Source of the DNA: a virus
Reading direction: 5' to 3' (one strand)
Length of the DNA stretch: 21,226 bases
IMG/VR virus record: IMGVR_UViG_3300009081_000049
Location: 1-21,226 of that record
In this document: positions 1-7,574 of the stretch, piece by piece
How the letters are laid out: each line of letters starts with the position of its first letter
Numbering within the stretch: position 1 is the first letter of the stretch
Notes under the pieces: generated by a model
The model's input: only the letters and a program-made list of their open reading frames with translations
Database searches by the model: none
Told to the model about the DNA's origin: nothing
Translations under genes and position numbers: made by a program

Positions 1-303
1 CTTAATATTACCATTTTGCAAATCAATAGTTTTTAACAAATTATTTTGCGTTTCTTGAAGCGTGTCTATTTTCTTGTCACGAGTTTCAAGTTCAGTATTA
101 ACTGTGCTAATTAGTCGTGTATAAATATCCCTCTCTAAATCGGCTAAATCTTTTTTCGCCTTAACATCTTCTTGGTGTGCTTTTGCTTCCTCTTGTCCAG
201 CTTCTGCCTTGCCCTTTCGCCTTTGTATTTGTAACGTTAAAATAGTTGTCAATCCTGATGTTCCTCCTATTGCGAGTAATATCTCTAACCAATTAAATGC
301 CAT
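1..303 (-). CDS. Membrane-anchored coiled-coil protein, C-terminus outside window (possible i-spanin-like)
   Basis: I translated this reading frame from an ATG at 303 down to base 1 without meeting a stop, so about 101 N-terminal residues are visible and the rest is cut off. Residues 4-22 (WLEILLAIGGTSGLTTILT) form one hydrophobic membrane segment. It is followed by a basic stretch (QRRKGK) and a long, highly charged helical region rich in K, E, Q and D that looks like a coiled coil. One N-terminal anchor plus a coiled coil is the layout of inner-membrane spanins (Rz) and of small proteins often found beside holins in Bacteroidota phages. It starts 3 bases after the preceding gene's stop codon, so it shares that transcript. 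The lysis role is inferred from architecture and position only. It could equally be another phage membrane protein. Confidence 0.75.
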   Translation of the reverse strand, partial: MAFNWLEILLAIGGTSGLTTILTLQIQRRKGKAEAGQEEAKAHQEDVKAKKDLADLERDIYTRLISTVNTELETRDKKIDTLQETQNNLLKTIDLQNGNIK

Positions 304-306
304 AAT

Positions 307-594
307 CTAAAAAATTAATTTTATTAAAAAAGTAAAAATTGAACCGTATGCAGTCCATCTAATGTCCGCCCAATCAAATGGTGCTTTGTTTTTCATTGTG
401 TAATACGCTTCTCTAAACGCTGCTAAAACGGTTACTATAAACCCAACCGCTAAAGGATAAAACGCAAAGGCACATATTAAGGCATTAATTCCAAAATGCA
501 AGTAATACCGTTCTTTAATGAATTTATCCCATGTAAACCATTTAAAATCGCTTACAACTGCTAACAAGTCTAATTTTACAAATTTGAATTTCAT
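307..594 (-). CDS. Small two-helix membrane protein, holin candidate
   Basis: This 95-residue protein has two probable membrane helices, at about residues 33-60 and 79-95. They are separated by a polar loop with the pattern REAYY, then PFDWADIRWT. I associate a hydrophobic segment, an acidic E-(Y/D)-Y motif, then FDW-x-D-I and a second glycine-containing helix with small phage membrane proteins in Bacteroidota. The ATG overlaps the upstream stop codon (ATGA, 591-594), suggesting coupled translation. Its size, two helices and place next to another membrane/coiled-coil gene make a holin reasonable, but no neighbouring endolysin is visible to support this. It could instead be a non-lytic membrane protein. 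Confidence 0.7.
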   Translation of the reverse strand: MKFKFVKLDLLAVVSDFKWFTWDKFIKERYYLHFGINALICAFAFYPLAVGFIVTVLAAFREAYYTMKNKAPFDWADIRWTAYGSIFTFLIKLIF

Positions 595-938
595 AATTCT
601 TTAATTGATTTTATACAATGGTTTTCGTCTAATCTATCCAATAAATCACAAAGTATTTTACCCGTTTGTGTTAGTGTGTTATCTCTTTTATTTTTACCTA
701 AAGCACTTGAAACCGTTTCCCTTTCATCTCCAAACTGATACCCATTCTTTTGTAATGTTTCATTCCATAAAGTCCTAAAGTTTCTATTTGCAAACTTGTC
801 AATATCTACTGCCGTTTGGTAAAAATAGTCATCAATGGTTTTGAATTTCCAACCGTATTTTGAAAGCACTAATATAGTATTTATTATTGTTAATGGAACG
901 TATAAAATAATTGCTACAAAATAAAGTAATATACCCAT
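591..938 (-). CDS. Conserved phage protein with one N-terminal membrane helix, unknown function
   Basis: I chose the ATG at 938, which lies one base after the TGA of the upstream gene and gives 115 residues. In-frame ATGs at 971 and 983 would add 11 or 15 residues and overlap the upstream gene by 32 or 44 bases. From the chosen start, residues 2-25 are strongly hydrophobic (ILLYFVAIILYVPLTIINTI). The rest is a soluble domain with ID-x-FANRN, a GDERETVSSALGKN block, a LTQTGKILCDLL helix and a C-terminal DENHCIKSI. I remember this combination from proteins near the end of Bacteroidota phage structural modules, but I know of no established function. It overlaps the next gene by 4 bases (ATGA). 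Confidence 0.7.
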   Translation of the reverse strand: MGILLYFVAIILYVPLTIINTILVLSKYGWKFKTIDDYFYQTAVDIDKFANRNFRTLWNETLQKNGYQFGDERETVSSALGKNKRDNTLTQTGKILCDLLDRLDENHCIKSIKEL

Positions 939-939
939 A

Positions 940-1344
940 TCAATACTGATTCCCAATGATAAATATTTCATCGATTTGCTCATCTGTCATTTGTAAAAAT
1001 GTCTTACCTACAAAAATCAATTCAGGATTATTACGTTCAAATGTTCCAGCTTCGGTGTAGCTAATTAAAGCTATTGTTTTTGTTGGTTCAGGAAGTTGAC
1101 TAATACCGTTTAGAATATCTTGTTCATTCTTACCTAAAACTGCTAAAGCTATTTTAAACTGTCTGCGTGTGATTACTTGCGGAACTTCAATAGGTAAAGG
1201 TTCTCCTTCAATCCATTCTGTTCCATCAAATTTATGACGATTAAACATACCAGTTGGAGTAATATCTGTATAAAACTCCATTCCCTCATTATTCTCTGAT
1301 TTAATACCTAAGTAAAATCCGTTTTCATCTATTTGATAATACAT
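940..1344 (-). CDS. Small tail-fibre-adjacent protein
   Basis: This 134-residue protein starts 2 bases after the stop of the large fibre gene. The N-terminal third (residues 1-50) resembles short fibre-associated domains, with DENGFYLG and then FDGTEW-x-EG. The C-terminal part starts with ITRRQFKIAL, continues with an FERNNPEL segment and ends in MTDEQIDEIF. That is the general pattern (R-Q-x-x-x-A-L, then a W/F-x-R-x-x-P segment, then a Q-x-D-x-(L/I)-F ending) of short proteins that follow tail-fibre genes in many phages. A role in fibre assembly, or as a small fibre tip part, fits the position but is not shown. No membrane segment or signal peptide is seen. Confidence 0.75.
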   Translation of the reverse strand: MYYQIDENGFYLGIKSENNEGMEFYTDITPTGMFNRHKFDGTEWIEGEPLPIEVPQVITRRQFKIALAVLGKNEQDILNGISQLPEPTKTIALISYTEAGTFERNNPELIFVGKTFLQMTDEQIDEIFIIGNQY

Positions 1345-1346
1345 AA

Positions 1347-4157
1347 TTAAAATGATTTTATTTTTCCTATTCTATATCCCGTTAATGAAACATTTTCTGT
1401 TAAAACTGTTAATTGAGCAGTTAAAGTTAATTTCCACGCACTTGTAGGTGTTAAAGAAATTAATGAAGCCGCACCTGAAACAGAAATATCAGTAGTTGAA
1501 GTACTTAAAGCACCCCATATTCTTAATTGATTACCCGTTAAAAATTGTGGTCTTCCTCGATATAATGCAGAGTATCTTGAATTAGCAGCGGTTGCAGTTA
1601 ATAGAGCTATTTGACTATCAGATGTGTTTCCATTTACCCCTGCTCTCAATCTCCAAGTCACATTTCCTACTCCCAAATCTTTTTCTCCTGAAAAAAGCAA
1701 TGTCATCCAATCTCCCGCCACAAATTCATTTGCAGCAATATTGATAGACAAAATAACTGTTTCGGCAATATCTCCGGTGTGACTTCCAAAAGTTCCATTT
1801 GATTTTGAACGAATAATTTGTTCTACATTTTCAAGGTTTGCTTTCAAAGCCAAAGCATCAAACACTCCGTTGCTTTGTACACCATTTGTACTTCCATCTG
1901 TAGGTATTGCATCTAAAGGTATATTTGAAGCAGGAACAGGAAATGTAGTTCTTACAGGACTTGTTCCACCAAACTGAAAGTCATATTCAGGGTTACTTCC
2001 TCCTGCTACTCTATCAGCATAATACTTAACAACTATTCTATCAGTTGCTAAGAATGTGCCATTATTTAATAAGGCGGCAGCTAAAAATTCAGTATAAATA
2101 GCAGCACTTACAGGAGCTGTATTACTTGATGTTGCAATTAGTGTTTCAGTACCTCCTGAAGTTCTATGATAAACTTCATAATAAAATTCAGCTGTACCTG
2201 TTCCTGATGTTCTTCTTACATTACCTATTGTTAATAGATTGATGATGCCGGGATTCCCTACTAAAACATTTGCAGTTGTAGCTAAAGCAGCAATGAATTG
2301 TCCTGTTGTTGTAATTGCACCTGTTGGTATATCTACAGCAGTATCATTATAATCAGGGTCATCTATTGATGTAACCAATTTGAAGTATGTAGCTATATCA
2401 CTTGATACATTTGTTGCAAATAAATTAAGGTTAGAAGGAAGTTGGTCTGCTGTTACATAAGGAGATGTTCCATTTTCACCATCATTTGTAAGTTGTGATG
2501 TTAATGTTGGAATGTCATCTATAAATGCAATATTTCCATCTTTATCAGGAAAATCAGCATTTCTATCAGCAGTATGTCCCATTAAAGAAAATTGTTGTTT
2601 GAAACTTGACACTTCTTCATGTACAAAATAAAATTGTCCAGCAACTTCACTACAACCAATTTCAACAACAGAACCAGCCGTATTAAATCTTATTGGGTTT
2701 GTTGTTTCATTCCCCTCATCCGTTACCTCTTGAAGCGTTGGAGTTGCGGCAGGTGGAATGTCACTTGTTAAAGCTATTGTTCCATCAGCATCAGGTAAAT
2801 TGTATTTATGTGTATCTGTCAAATCAGCAGTTGAGATACGAGCCATAATTGTACCATCTTTTGAAAGTACCGTTTGTCCATCTTCATCGGCTTGTGCATT
2901 TTCTCCAAATAGGTTTACGTTGTTAAATGCGTTATCTACACCAGCAGCATTACCTAAAGCATTTTGATTATTACCTGTATTGTTTTGACCAGCAGCATTA
3001 CCTAAAGCATTTTGATTTGTTCCTGTATTATAAAAACCAGCAAAATATCCTAAAGCATTTTGATTATCACCTGAGTTACTAGCACCACTTTCATATCCTA
3101 AAGTATTTTGATTATCACCTGAGTTACTAGCACCAGCAAACCACCCTAAAGCATTTTGATTATCACCAGTATTAACTTCACCAGCACGTTCTCCTAAAGC
3201 ATTTTGGTTAATACCAGAATTATCAGAACCAGCTTCATATCCTAAAGCGTTTTGATTATAACCTGTATTTCCATCTCCTGCAAGTGTCCCAGCATTAAAT
3301 ATGCCATCAACTAAATCGTGGTTATTGTCCAATACCTCTTGAAGCGTTGGAATACCGCCTACGCTATATAACTCCCAAATCGCTGCTCCAGTACTTGCAT
3401 CTAAACATTTGTAAGTAGTACCGTTATCTAAAGTCCATAATGAATCAATTTTAAATCTTAATGTATCGTCAAAAGTTTCATCGGGAATAACATCAAAGCA
3501 ATTTGTTGAATGTCTTATAAGTCCGTTATTATCAAAAACGTGTCTGAATCCACTTTGCCACATATCCTCAAAACCTACACTACAAATTCTTGATATGCCA
3601 CCATCTCCACCAAAGTCATAAGTACCTTTTTTTAGCAAAGAAGTATTTTCAAGTTCAATCGCATCGGCATCATTTATAACTATGTTAAAACCTCCTGTAA
3701 CATTTCCGTTGTCTAAGGTTTCAGATAGCGTTTGTGAACCACCACCACCACCTTCAATAAATTCCAATCCCGTTTCATCTTCTTTAACTGCTACTACTTT
3801 ACCGCCTTGACTTGTATAATCATCAGGTGCATCAGTAAGTTGTATAAAAGCCGTAGCACCACCACTCCCACTAACTGCATTCCAAGCCGGAAAATTTAAC
3901 TCCTCTAAACGTAACAATAATTCTTGCATAGAAGTCCAACCCGTTTCAGGTGTACCTCCTTGACTTGCATAAACGGTAACATTAGATAATTGATAACGAT
4001 TAGTAGTTGCCCCACCTTGTGATACAATAAAGAAGTCTAAACCATCAGAATCAGCTTGTAATTTAGAAAATGAAAACCCATTTGCACCCGTAGGAACATC
4101 CGAAGCTAAAAACTTCCATACTTTGTTGCTATACTTAATAATCGATAATGTAGCCAT
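1347..4157 (-). CDS. Large tail fibre / receptor-binding protein with YadA-head-like repeats
   Basis: This 936-residue protein is probably the main host-contacting fibre. Residues about 1-130 form an N-terminal module that may attach to the tail. A TDAPDDYTSQGGKVVAV segment and a glycine-rich linker (about 107-141) follow. Two copies of a TLQEV-(L/T)-D-x-x-N motif (about 274-282 and 471-480) and two P-D-x-D-G-x-I-A segments are typical modular joints of Bacteroidota fibres. Residues 299-410 hold seven 16-residue repeats of the form G-x-N-Q-N-(A/T)-L-G, matching the left-handed beta-roll repeats of trimeric adhesin heads. The region from about 580 on contains YDFQFGGTSPVRTTFPVPAS and a beta-rich C-terminal module, likely the binding end. 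There is no chaperone-cleavage or lectin motif I can name. Trimerisation is inferred. Confidence 0.88.
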   Translation of the reverse strand: MATLSIIKYSNKVWKFLASDVPTGANGFSFSKLQADSDGLDFFIVSQGGATTNRYQLSNVTVYASQGGTPETGWTSMQELLLRLEELNFPAWNAVSGSGGATAFIQLTDAPDDYTSQGGKVVAVKEDETGLEFIEGGGGGSQTLSETLDNGNVTGGFNIVINDADAIELENTSLLKKGTYDFGGDGGISRICSVGFEDMWQSGFRHVFDNNGLIRHSTNCFDVIPDETFDDTLRFKIDSLWTLDNGTTYKCLDASTGAAIWELYSVGGIPTLQEVLDNNHDLVDGIFNAGTLAGDGNTGYNQNALGYEAGSDNSGINQNALGERAGEVNTGDNQNALGWFAGASNSGDNQNTLGYESGASNSGDNQNALGYFAGFYNTGTNQNALGNAAGQNNTGNNQNALGNAAGVDNAFNNVNLFGENAQADEDGQTVLSKDGTIMARISTADLTDTHKYNLPDADGTIALTSDIPPAATPTLQEVTDEGNETTNPIRFNTAGSVVEIGCSEVAGQFYFVHEEVSSFKQQFSLMGHTADRNADFPDKDGNIAFIDDIPTLTSQLTNDGENGTSPYVTADQLPSNLNLFATNVSSDIATYFKLVTSIDDPDYNDTAVDIPTGAITTTGQFIAALATTANVLVGNPGIINLLTIGNVRRTSGTGTAEFYYEVYHRTSGGTETLIATSSNTAPVSAAIYTEFLAAALLNNGTFLATDRIVVKYYADRVAGGSNPEYDFQFGGTSPVRTTFPVPASNIPLDAIPTDGSTNGVQSNGVFDALALKANLENVEQIIRSKSNGTFGSHTGDIAETVILSINIAANEFVAGDWMTLLFSGEKDLGVGNVTWRLRAGVNGNTSDSQIALLTATAANSRYSALYRGRPQFLTGNQLRIWGALSTSTTDISVSGAASLISLTPTSAWKLTLTAQLTVLTENVSLTGYRIGKIKSF
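2928..3263 (-). repeat. Seven tandem 48-bp repeats in the tail-fibre gene
   Basis: Seven in-frame 48-bp units begin at 3263, 3215, 3167, 3119, 3071, 3023 and 2975, and the last ends at 2928. Each encodes 16 residues with the consensus G-x-N-Q-N-A-L-G-x-x-A-G-x-x-N-(T/S). The invariant NQNALG core matches YadA/trimeric-adhesin head repeats. The units at 3119 and 3071 both begin GDNQN and share long identical DNA runs, so some copies probably arose by recent duplication. The seventh unit decays at its end into AFNNVNLFGENA, a natural cap. Confidence 0.9.
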
Positions 4158-4158
4158 T

Positions 4159-5205
4159 TTATCTTCCTTTGTGTGTTCGTGTTATTAATATTACAATATC
4201 GTAAATCAAAATATCCCCGTTAATTGGTGTTATTTGAATATTGCCTCCATTAGCTATAAAAGTAGTTCCGGTGAAATAATCTAATTCAACTGTAAATCTT
4301 TGTTCTGTATCGGCCAACCGTTGAAATACTTGCGTTGTTTGTGCAATAGTTCCAAGTGATCCGCCTATATTTATTCCAACATCAAAATATGCATTAAGAA
4401 CGTCCATTTTAGCTTTAAAACGTAAAGACATACTAAAAGCATCGCCATTATTAACGGCCACTAATTTATCAGTTGTATTATTCCAAAAAGTTGTAACACC
4501 CGTTGGTATTTGTGTATTTATTTCCGTTACCGTTCCAGTTGAAATTTTACCTGTTACACCCTCAAGAATTGAAAGCGGTGCAGCTACTGTATATGTTGAG
4601 TCTGTTATTTGTTGCCATCCAGTTTCATAATCTACAACCTCTAAAGGAAAAGTATAACGGCTTGGAATACCTAAACTACGATTATCTAATTCCATTTTAA
4701 AGCCATCTAAATAAGCTCTACAACCGATTGCATCAGCATAAAATTTAAAAGATAAATCATAAACATCATCCTCAGTTAATTGAACTATTTGGAAAAAGTT
4801 ATTCCATTCATCGTGAACGAATCCCGATGCTTGATTTGACCATTCAAATTGAAAGTCGCCTATTCCTGAACTGTTTATATAAGTGTCAAAAATACCAAAT
4901 ACCTCATCCCTCTCGTAATCACTTGAAATGAATACCTTAACAGAAAAAATATAATTACCCGTTTTTGGAGCTACAAAAGAAAAACCAGTATTTGCAGAAT
5001 CAAATACCAAAACTGTGTCAACTTCATTTGTGATTACTCTAAGCGAATTATTACCTTTATATTTTTCAATATCTGAATTATCAACCGTTCCGTTTCCTGA
5101 TATTATATTCCAACCAGTATAAGGTTCGTTAAAAGCCGTAAATAAAGGAAATAAATTTTCACTATATTTTGGTGTTTCTTGTTGTGCTATTACTACTTGT
5201 GCCAT
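4159..5205 (-). CDS. Tail-associated protein with two jelly-roll-like modules, putative receptor-binding protein
   Basis: This 348-residue protein has no membrane segment and is rich in beta-prone, aromatic and Asn/Thr residues. Residues about 15-175 look like a carbohydrate-binding-type jelly roll: FNEPYTGWNIISGNGTV at the start, a middle APKTGNYIFSVKVFI strand pair, and a closing CRAYLDGFKMEL strand. Residues about 190-348 form a second module that opens with YETGWQQITDSTYT and closes with ILIYDIVILITRTH. It lies in a tight run of fibre genes, 3 bases after the upstream stop and 1 base before the next start. Glycan or surface binding is inferred from fold-like features and context. I see no catalytic motif. 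Confidence 0.78.
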   Translation of the reverse strand: MAQVVIAQQETPKYSENLFPLFTAFNEPYTGWNIISGNGTVDNSDIEKYKGNNSLRVITNEVDTVLVFDSANTGFSFVAPKTGNYIFSVKVFISSDYERDEVFGIFDTYINSSGIGDFQFEWSNQASGFVHDEWNNFFQIVQLTEDDVYDLSFKFYADAIGCRAYLDGFKMELDNRSLGIPSRYTFPLEVVDYETGWQQITDSTYTVAAPLSILEGVTGKISTGTVTEINTQIPTGVTTFWNNTTDKLVAVNNGDAFSMSLRFKAKMDVLNAYFDVGINIGGSLGTIAQTTQVFQRLADTEQRFTVELDYFTGTTFIANGGNIQITPINGDILIYDIVILITRTHKGR

Positions 5206-5208
5206 ATC

Positions 5209-5673
5209 TTAGTCGTTTGTTATATAGTTAAAATTAAAGTAATATTGTTGGCCAACAACAATACTATCTAAAACATAGAAAGCTCCAGCAGTTAATGAAA
5301 TCCTTGCAGATGCGCCCGTATTGGATCTTGCTATAAATATTTGGTCAAAAGCAAATGTTTTAGCTTGAAATTCAGTATTTGAAATAGTTAACCAAGTTGT
5401 GTTACTCAAAATAGAATCCCCAAAATTTTGTATTAACCCGCTACAATTAACCCTATTGCCTGATTTGTTAAACAAAATTCTATATCTCTTTTGAAGTGAA
5501 ATAGTTGTTGTAATATTTGTTGTTGTTGTACTAAGTGGATAATAGTTTTCTGTATAAGTAGTGTTGTATATTTCATCCACAGTTGCACTCGCTGAACTTC
5601 TTACTTTAGCTTGTGTAATAATTGCGGTTAAAAAACCGTTTATTGCTGAAATTAAATTTGCTTTTGTTGCCAT
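5209..5673 (-). CDS. Small phage fibre/spike-type structural protein
   Basis: This 154-residue protein begins with a helix (MATKANLISAINGFLTAIIT) that may trimerise or attach it to the tail. A low-complexity Thr-rich linker follows (about residues 48-57, TTTTTNITTT-like), then a beta-rich C-terminal domain of about 90 residues ending in QQYYFNFNYITND. Short N-terminal helix, linker and beta domain is a common plan for small fibre tips. The gene is tightly packed between an Ig-like gene and a jelly-roll gene, which supports a tail-tip role. I cannot assign a named family. Confidence 0.72.
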   Translation of the reverse strand: MATKANLISAINGFLTAIITQAKVRSSASATVDEIYNTTYTENYYPLSTTTTNITTTISLQKRYRILFNKSGNRVNCSGLIQNFGDSILSNTTWLTISNTEFQAKTFAFDQIFIARSNTGASARISLTAGAFYVLDSIVVGQQYYFNFNYITND

Positions 5674-5676
5674 ATC

Positions 5677-5997
5677 TTAATTTATTAAAAATTCATTGTT
5701 AAAATCATTACTGTCAAACTCCCCATCAAGAATTGTGAACTTCCAAATATCAGGGTTTGAAACTGAATAATGTTCCCCAAATATAGACGTTATTAATCCT
5801 TCATCAAACAAAATATAATAATCACCATTATCAGGAAATAAGTTACTAATATCTATTGTAAAATAATTACCCGTTATTGTAATATCATTTTGAGTAAAAG
5901 TAAGGAATAAAACACCTTCTTTATAGACTCTCAATGTTCCAACTCCCAAAATAATATTTCGGTTAAAAGTGGCTCTTATTTCGTTTGGTAAGTTCAT
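5677..5997 (-). CDS. Single Ig-like (SbsA/Big_5-type) domain protein of the tail tip
   Basis: This 106-residue protein is almost entirely one predicted beta-sandwich. The order of elements resembles the SbsA-type bacterial Ig-like domain: a strand with IRATFNRNI, a G-x-L-x-V-Y strand (GTLRVYK), a central ITITGNYFTIDI strand, an L-x-x-x-x-x-Y-x-(I/V) strand (NGDYYILFDEG), a loop before a glycine (IFGEHYS) and a final WKFTI strand. The ATG overlaps the upstream stop (TAATG at 5997). A free-standing single Ig-like domain within a fibre array suggests an accessory decoration or adaptor of the tail tip. The family assignment is by pattern only. Confidence 0.72.
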   Translation of the reverse strand: MNLPNEIRATFNRNIILGVGTLRVYKEGVLFLTFTQNDITITGNYFTIDISNLFPDNGDYYILFDEGLITSIFGEHYSVSNPDIWKFTILDGEFDSNDFNNEFLIN

Positions 5998-6638
5998 TAA
6001 AGAGTTATTTCAAAATAAGTGATATATACATCTACTGTTGTTGTTCCATTAACAGGAACAGTAGGATTAGCGGATGCAGTTATAAAAACGTCTTTATTAA
6101 AAAAACTTGTCGTTGTATTACTTGGATTTCCCGGTAACAAATAGGTGAATTGTTCAGTTGTTGTGCCACTCCCCATTTGAGAAATAAAATTTGTTAATTG
6201 AAGCGTGTCTAATAATACTTTCCAACTTCCGGCAGAACCCCAGCCGTCATTATTAATATATTTTACTAAAATATCTTTGGGAACATACATTTTACCAACT
6301 GTTGCAGGTAAAACAACTATTGGAGTTGTAAAAATATTTAATAATTCAGAATGTGTTAAAGTTCTTTTAACGCTTTTAGCTACTTGAACCCCAGCATTAG
6401 CATCAACATAAGTTTTTACCGCTTTAACGCTTGGATATTTAGTATCACTTGCAGCATCGGTAGTAACGTTTGTTGATTTGTTTGTTAATACTTCTGCTAA
6501 AGCTATTTGCTCAGTAGTATAATCAATAGTATCTTTCATTCTACTTCCAACCTCTGTTGGTGTAATTGCAAAATCTACTGTTTCGTTTGTGATTTGCGTA
6601 TCAATTAACGCTTTTAATGTTGTTGGATTTATAGGCAT
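5997..6638 (-). CDS. Tail-fibre protein with Bacteroidota-type linker motif
   Basis: This 213-residue protein has a helical N-terminus that opens with MPINPTTLKALIDTQITNET, which may be the attachment part. A helix at about 40-50 leads into a repeat-like linker (LTNKSTNVTTDAASDTKYPS, 51-70, then VKAVKTYVD). This linker recurs in many fibre proteins of Bacteroidota phages. The C-terminal 120 residues are beta-rich with many Thr/Asn and end in DVYITYFEITL. The gene starts 12 bases after the upstream gene and its stop overlaps the next start by one base (TAATG). I read it as a short fibre or a fibre-connecting protein. No enzymatic motif is seen. Confidence 0.78.
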   Translation of the reverse strand: MPINPTTLKALIDTQITNETVDFAITPTEVGSRMKDTIDYTTEQIALAEVLTNKSTNVTTDAASDTKYPSVKAVKTYVDANAGVQVAKSVKRTLTHSELLNIFTTPIVVLPATVGKMYVPKDILVKYINNDGWGSAGSWKVLLDTLQLTNFISQMGSGTTTEQFTYLLPGNPSNTTTSFFNKDVFITASANPTVPVNGTTTVDVYITYFEITL

Positions 6639-6650
6639 AATTTCTTTTTT

Positions 6651-7574
6651 TTAAGCTCCGAAAACATCGGAAAATTTATTATTAAATGTTTTGTTTTGTG
6701 AACCATTACTCCCAAATGGAAGGGCAAATATATTACTAAATGTTCTATTTTGATAAACTGGTATTTGAGCCGTATATAACCCACTTGGAATAAGCTCAAT
6801 CGCTTCAAAAATAGCAAATATTTGAAATGTATCGCTAAAAGTATCATTATAATTAATTGGCACTTCAATTTCCTGCTCCCACCAATTAGAATCACTCGCC
6901 CTTTTGTCTGATTGTAAAATCTGTTTATTAGTTACTCGCAATCCATTAAAATAAACAATAGGAGTTACTAACATATTGTTTATATTTCTAAATGTAAAGC
7001 CATCTAAATATTCAAAAATAAAATGTTGTAAATTGGTAACTATTGCACGGCCTGAAACTTTACTTCCATTTATTTGCGTGTATTCCGTTATTTCACTTTC
7101 AGCATCTTCACGATCAAAATACATATTTAACCTAATCGACTGATAAAAATTAACAGGTCTTGAATAATCTAAATAATCAATCCTTGTCGTGTTTATATCT
7201 GTATTAATAGTAAATCTATTTGAATAAAGAGTTAAATCTGAAATTCCGTGTTTAAATTTAAGAATGACCGGAATATAAAAAACAGTTTGTATTGGTGCTA
7301 TTTCAAAAGCAAACTGAGTAACACCTGAAACAATCATTTCAAGTATTGCAACCTTTTCTGTAATATCGAGTAATTCCGTTCCATCACACTTGCAAACATG
7401 AACTGTATAATTACCATCAAAATCAGCACCGCCAACCACATCAGAATATTGCAAATAAGTTTCAAACGGATTTAAAACAATTTGCGAATAATTAGCTAAA
7501 GAGTAATCAACAGCGGAACTTGCTCCCGTGTTAATTGCATCACTTAAATTATTTTTTAGTCTTATAAAACTCAT
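6651..7574 (-). CDS. Tail-tip/baseplate structural protein
   Basis: This 307-residue protein has no membrane segment or recognisable catalytic motif. Its first 40 residues are Asn/Ser-rich and hydrophilic. They are followed by an Ig- or fibronectin-like stretch with YTVHVCKCDGTELLDITEK and a long series of alternating hydrophobic strands. The C-terminus ends with aromatic turns containing FSDVFGA. The ATG overlaps the stop of the large hub gene by 4 bases (ATGA, 7571-7574), so the two products are probably made together and may sit together in the tail tip. The position between hub and fibre genes suggests a baseplate or fibre-attachment part. The assignment is by context. Confidence 0.7.
   Translation of the reverse strand: MSFIRLKNNLSDAINTGASSAVDYSLANYSQIVLNPFETYLQYSDVVGGADFDGNYTVHVCKCDGTELLDITEKVAILEMIVSGVTQFAFEIAPIQTVFYIPVILKFKHGISDLTLYSNRFTINTDINTTRIDYLDYSRPVNFYQSIRLNMYFDREDAESEITEYTQINGSKVSGRAIVTNLQHFIFEYLDGFTFRNINNMLVTPIVYFNGLRVTNKQILQSDKRASDSNWWEQEIEVPINYNDTFSDTFQIFAIFEAIELIPSGLYTAQIPVYQNRTFSNIFALPFGSNGSQNKTFNNKFSDVFGA

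Noticed and set aside
2928-3263. CRISPR-like or other non-coding repeat array
   Set aside because: The 48-bp units are contiguous without unique spacers, remain in frame and encode a known beta-roll pattern.
1347-4157. Diversity-generating retroelement target in the fibre gene
   Set aside because: There is no reverse transcriptase gene, no near-identical template repeat, and no C-type-lectin-like variable end visible in the window.
6640-6675. Terminator between the fibre gene at 5997-6638 and the tail-tip gene
   Set aside because: The hairpin (CCGA with TCGG) has only four base pairs and AGC separates it from an A run rather than a T run on the minus strand.
6629-6895. 88-codon frame on the minus strand overlapping the end of the tail-tip gene
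   Set aside because: It lies almost wholly inside the 307-residue gene in another frame and its Leu/Ile/Lys-rich product has no family features. The tail-tip gene and the fibre gene at 5997-6638 account for the region.
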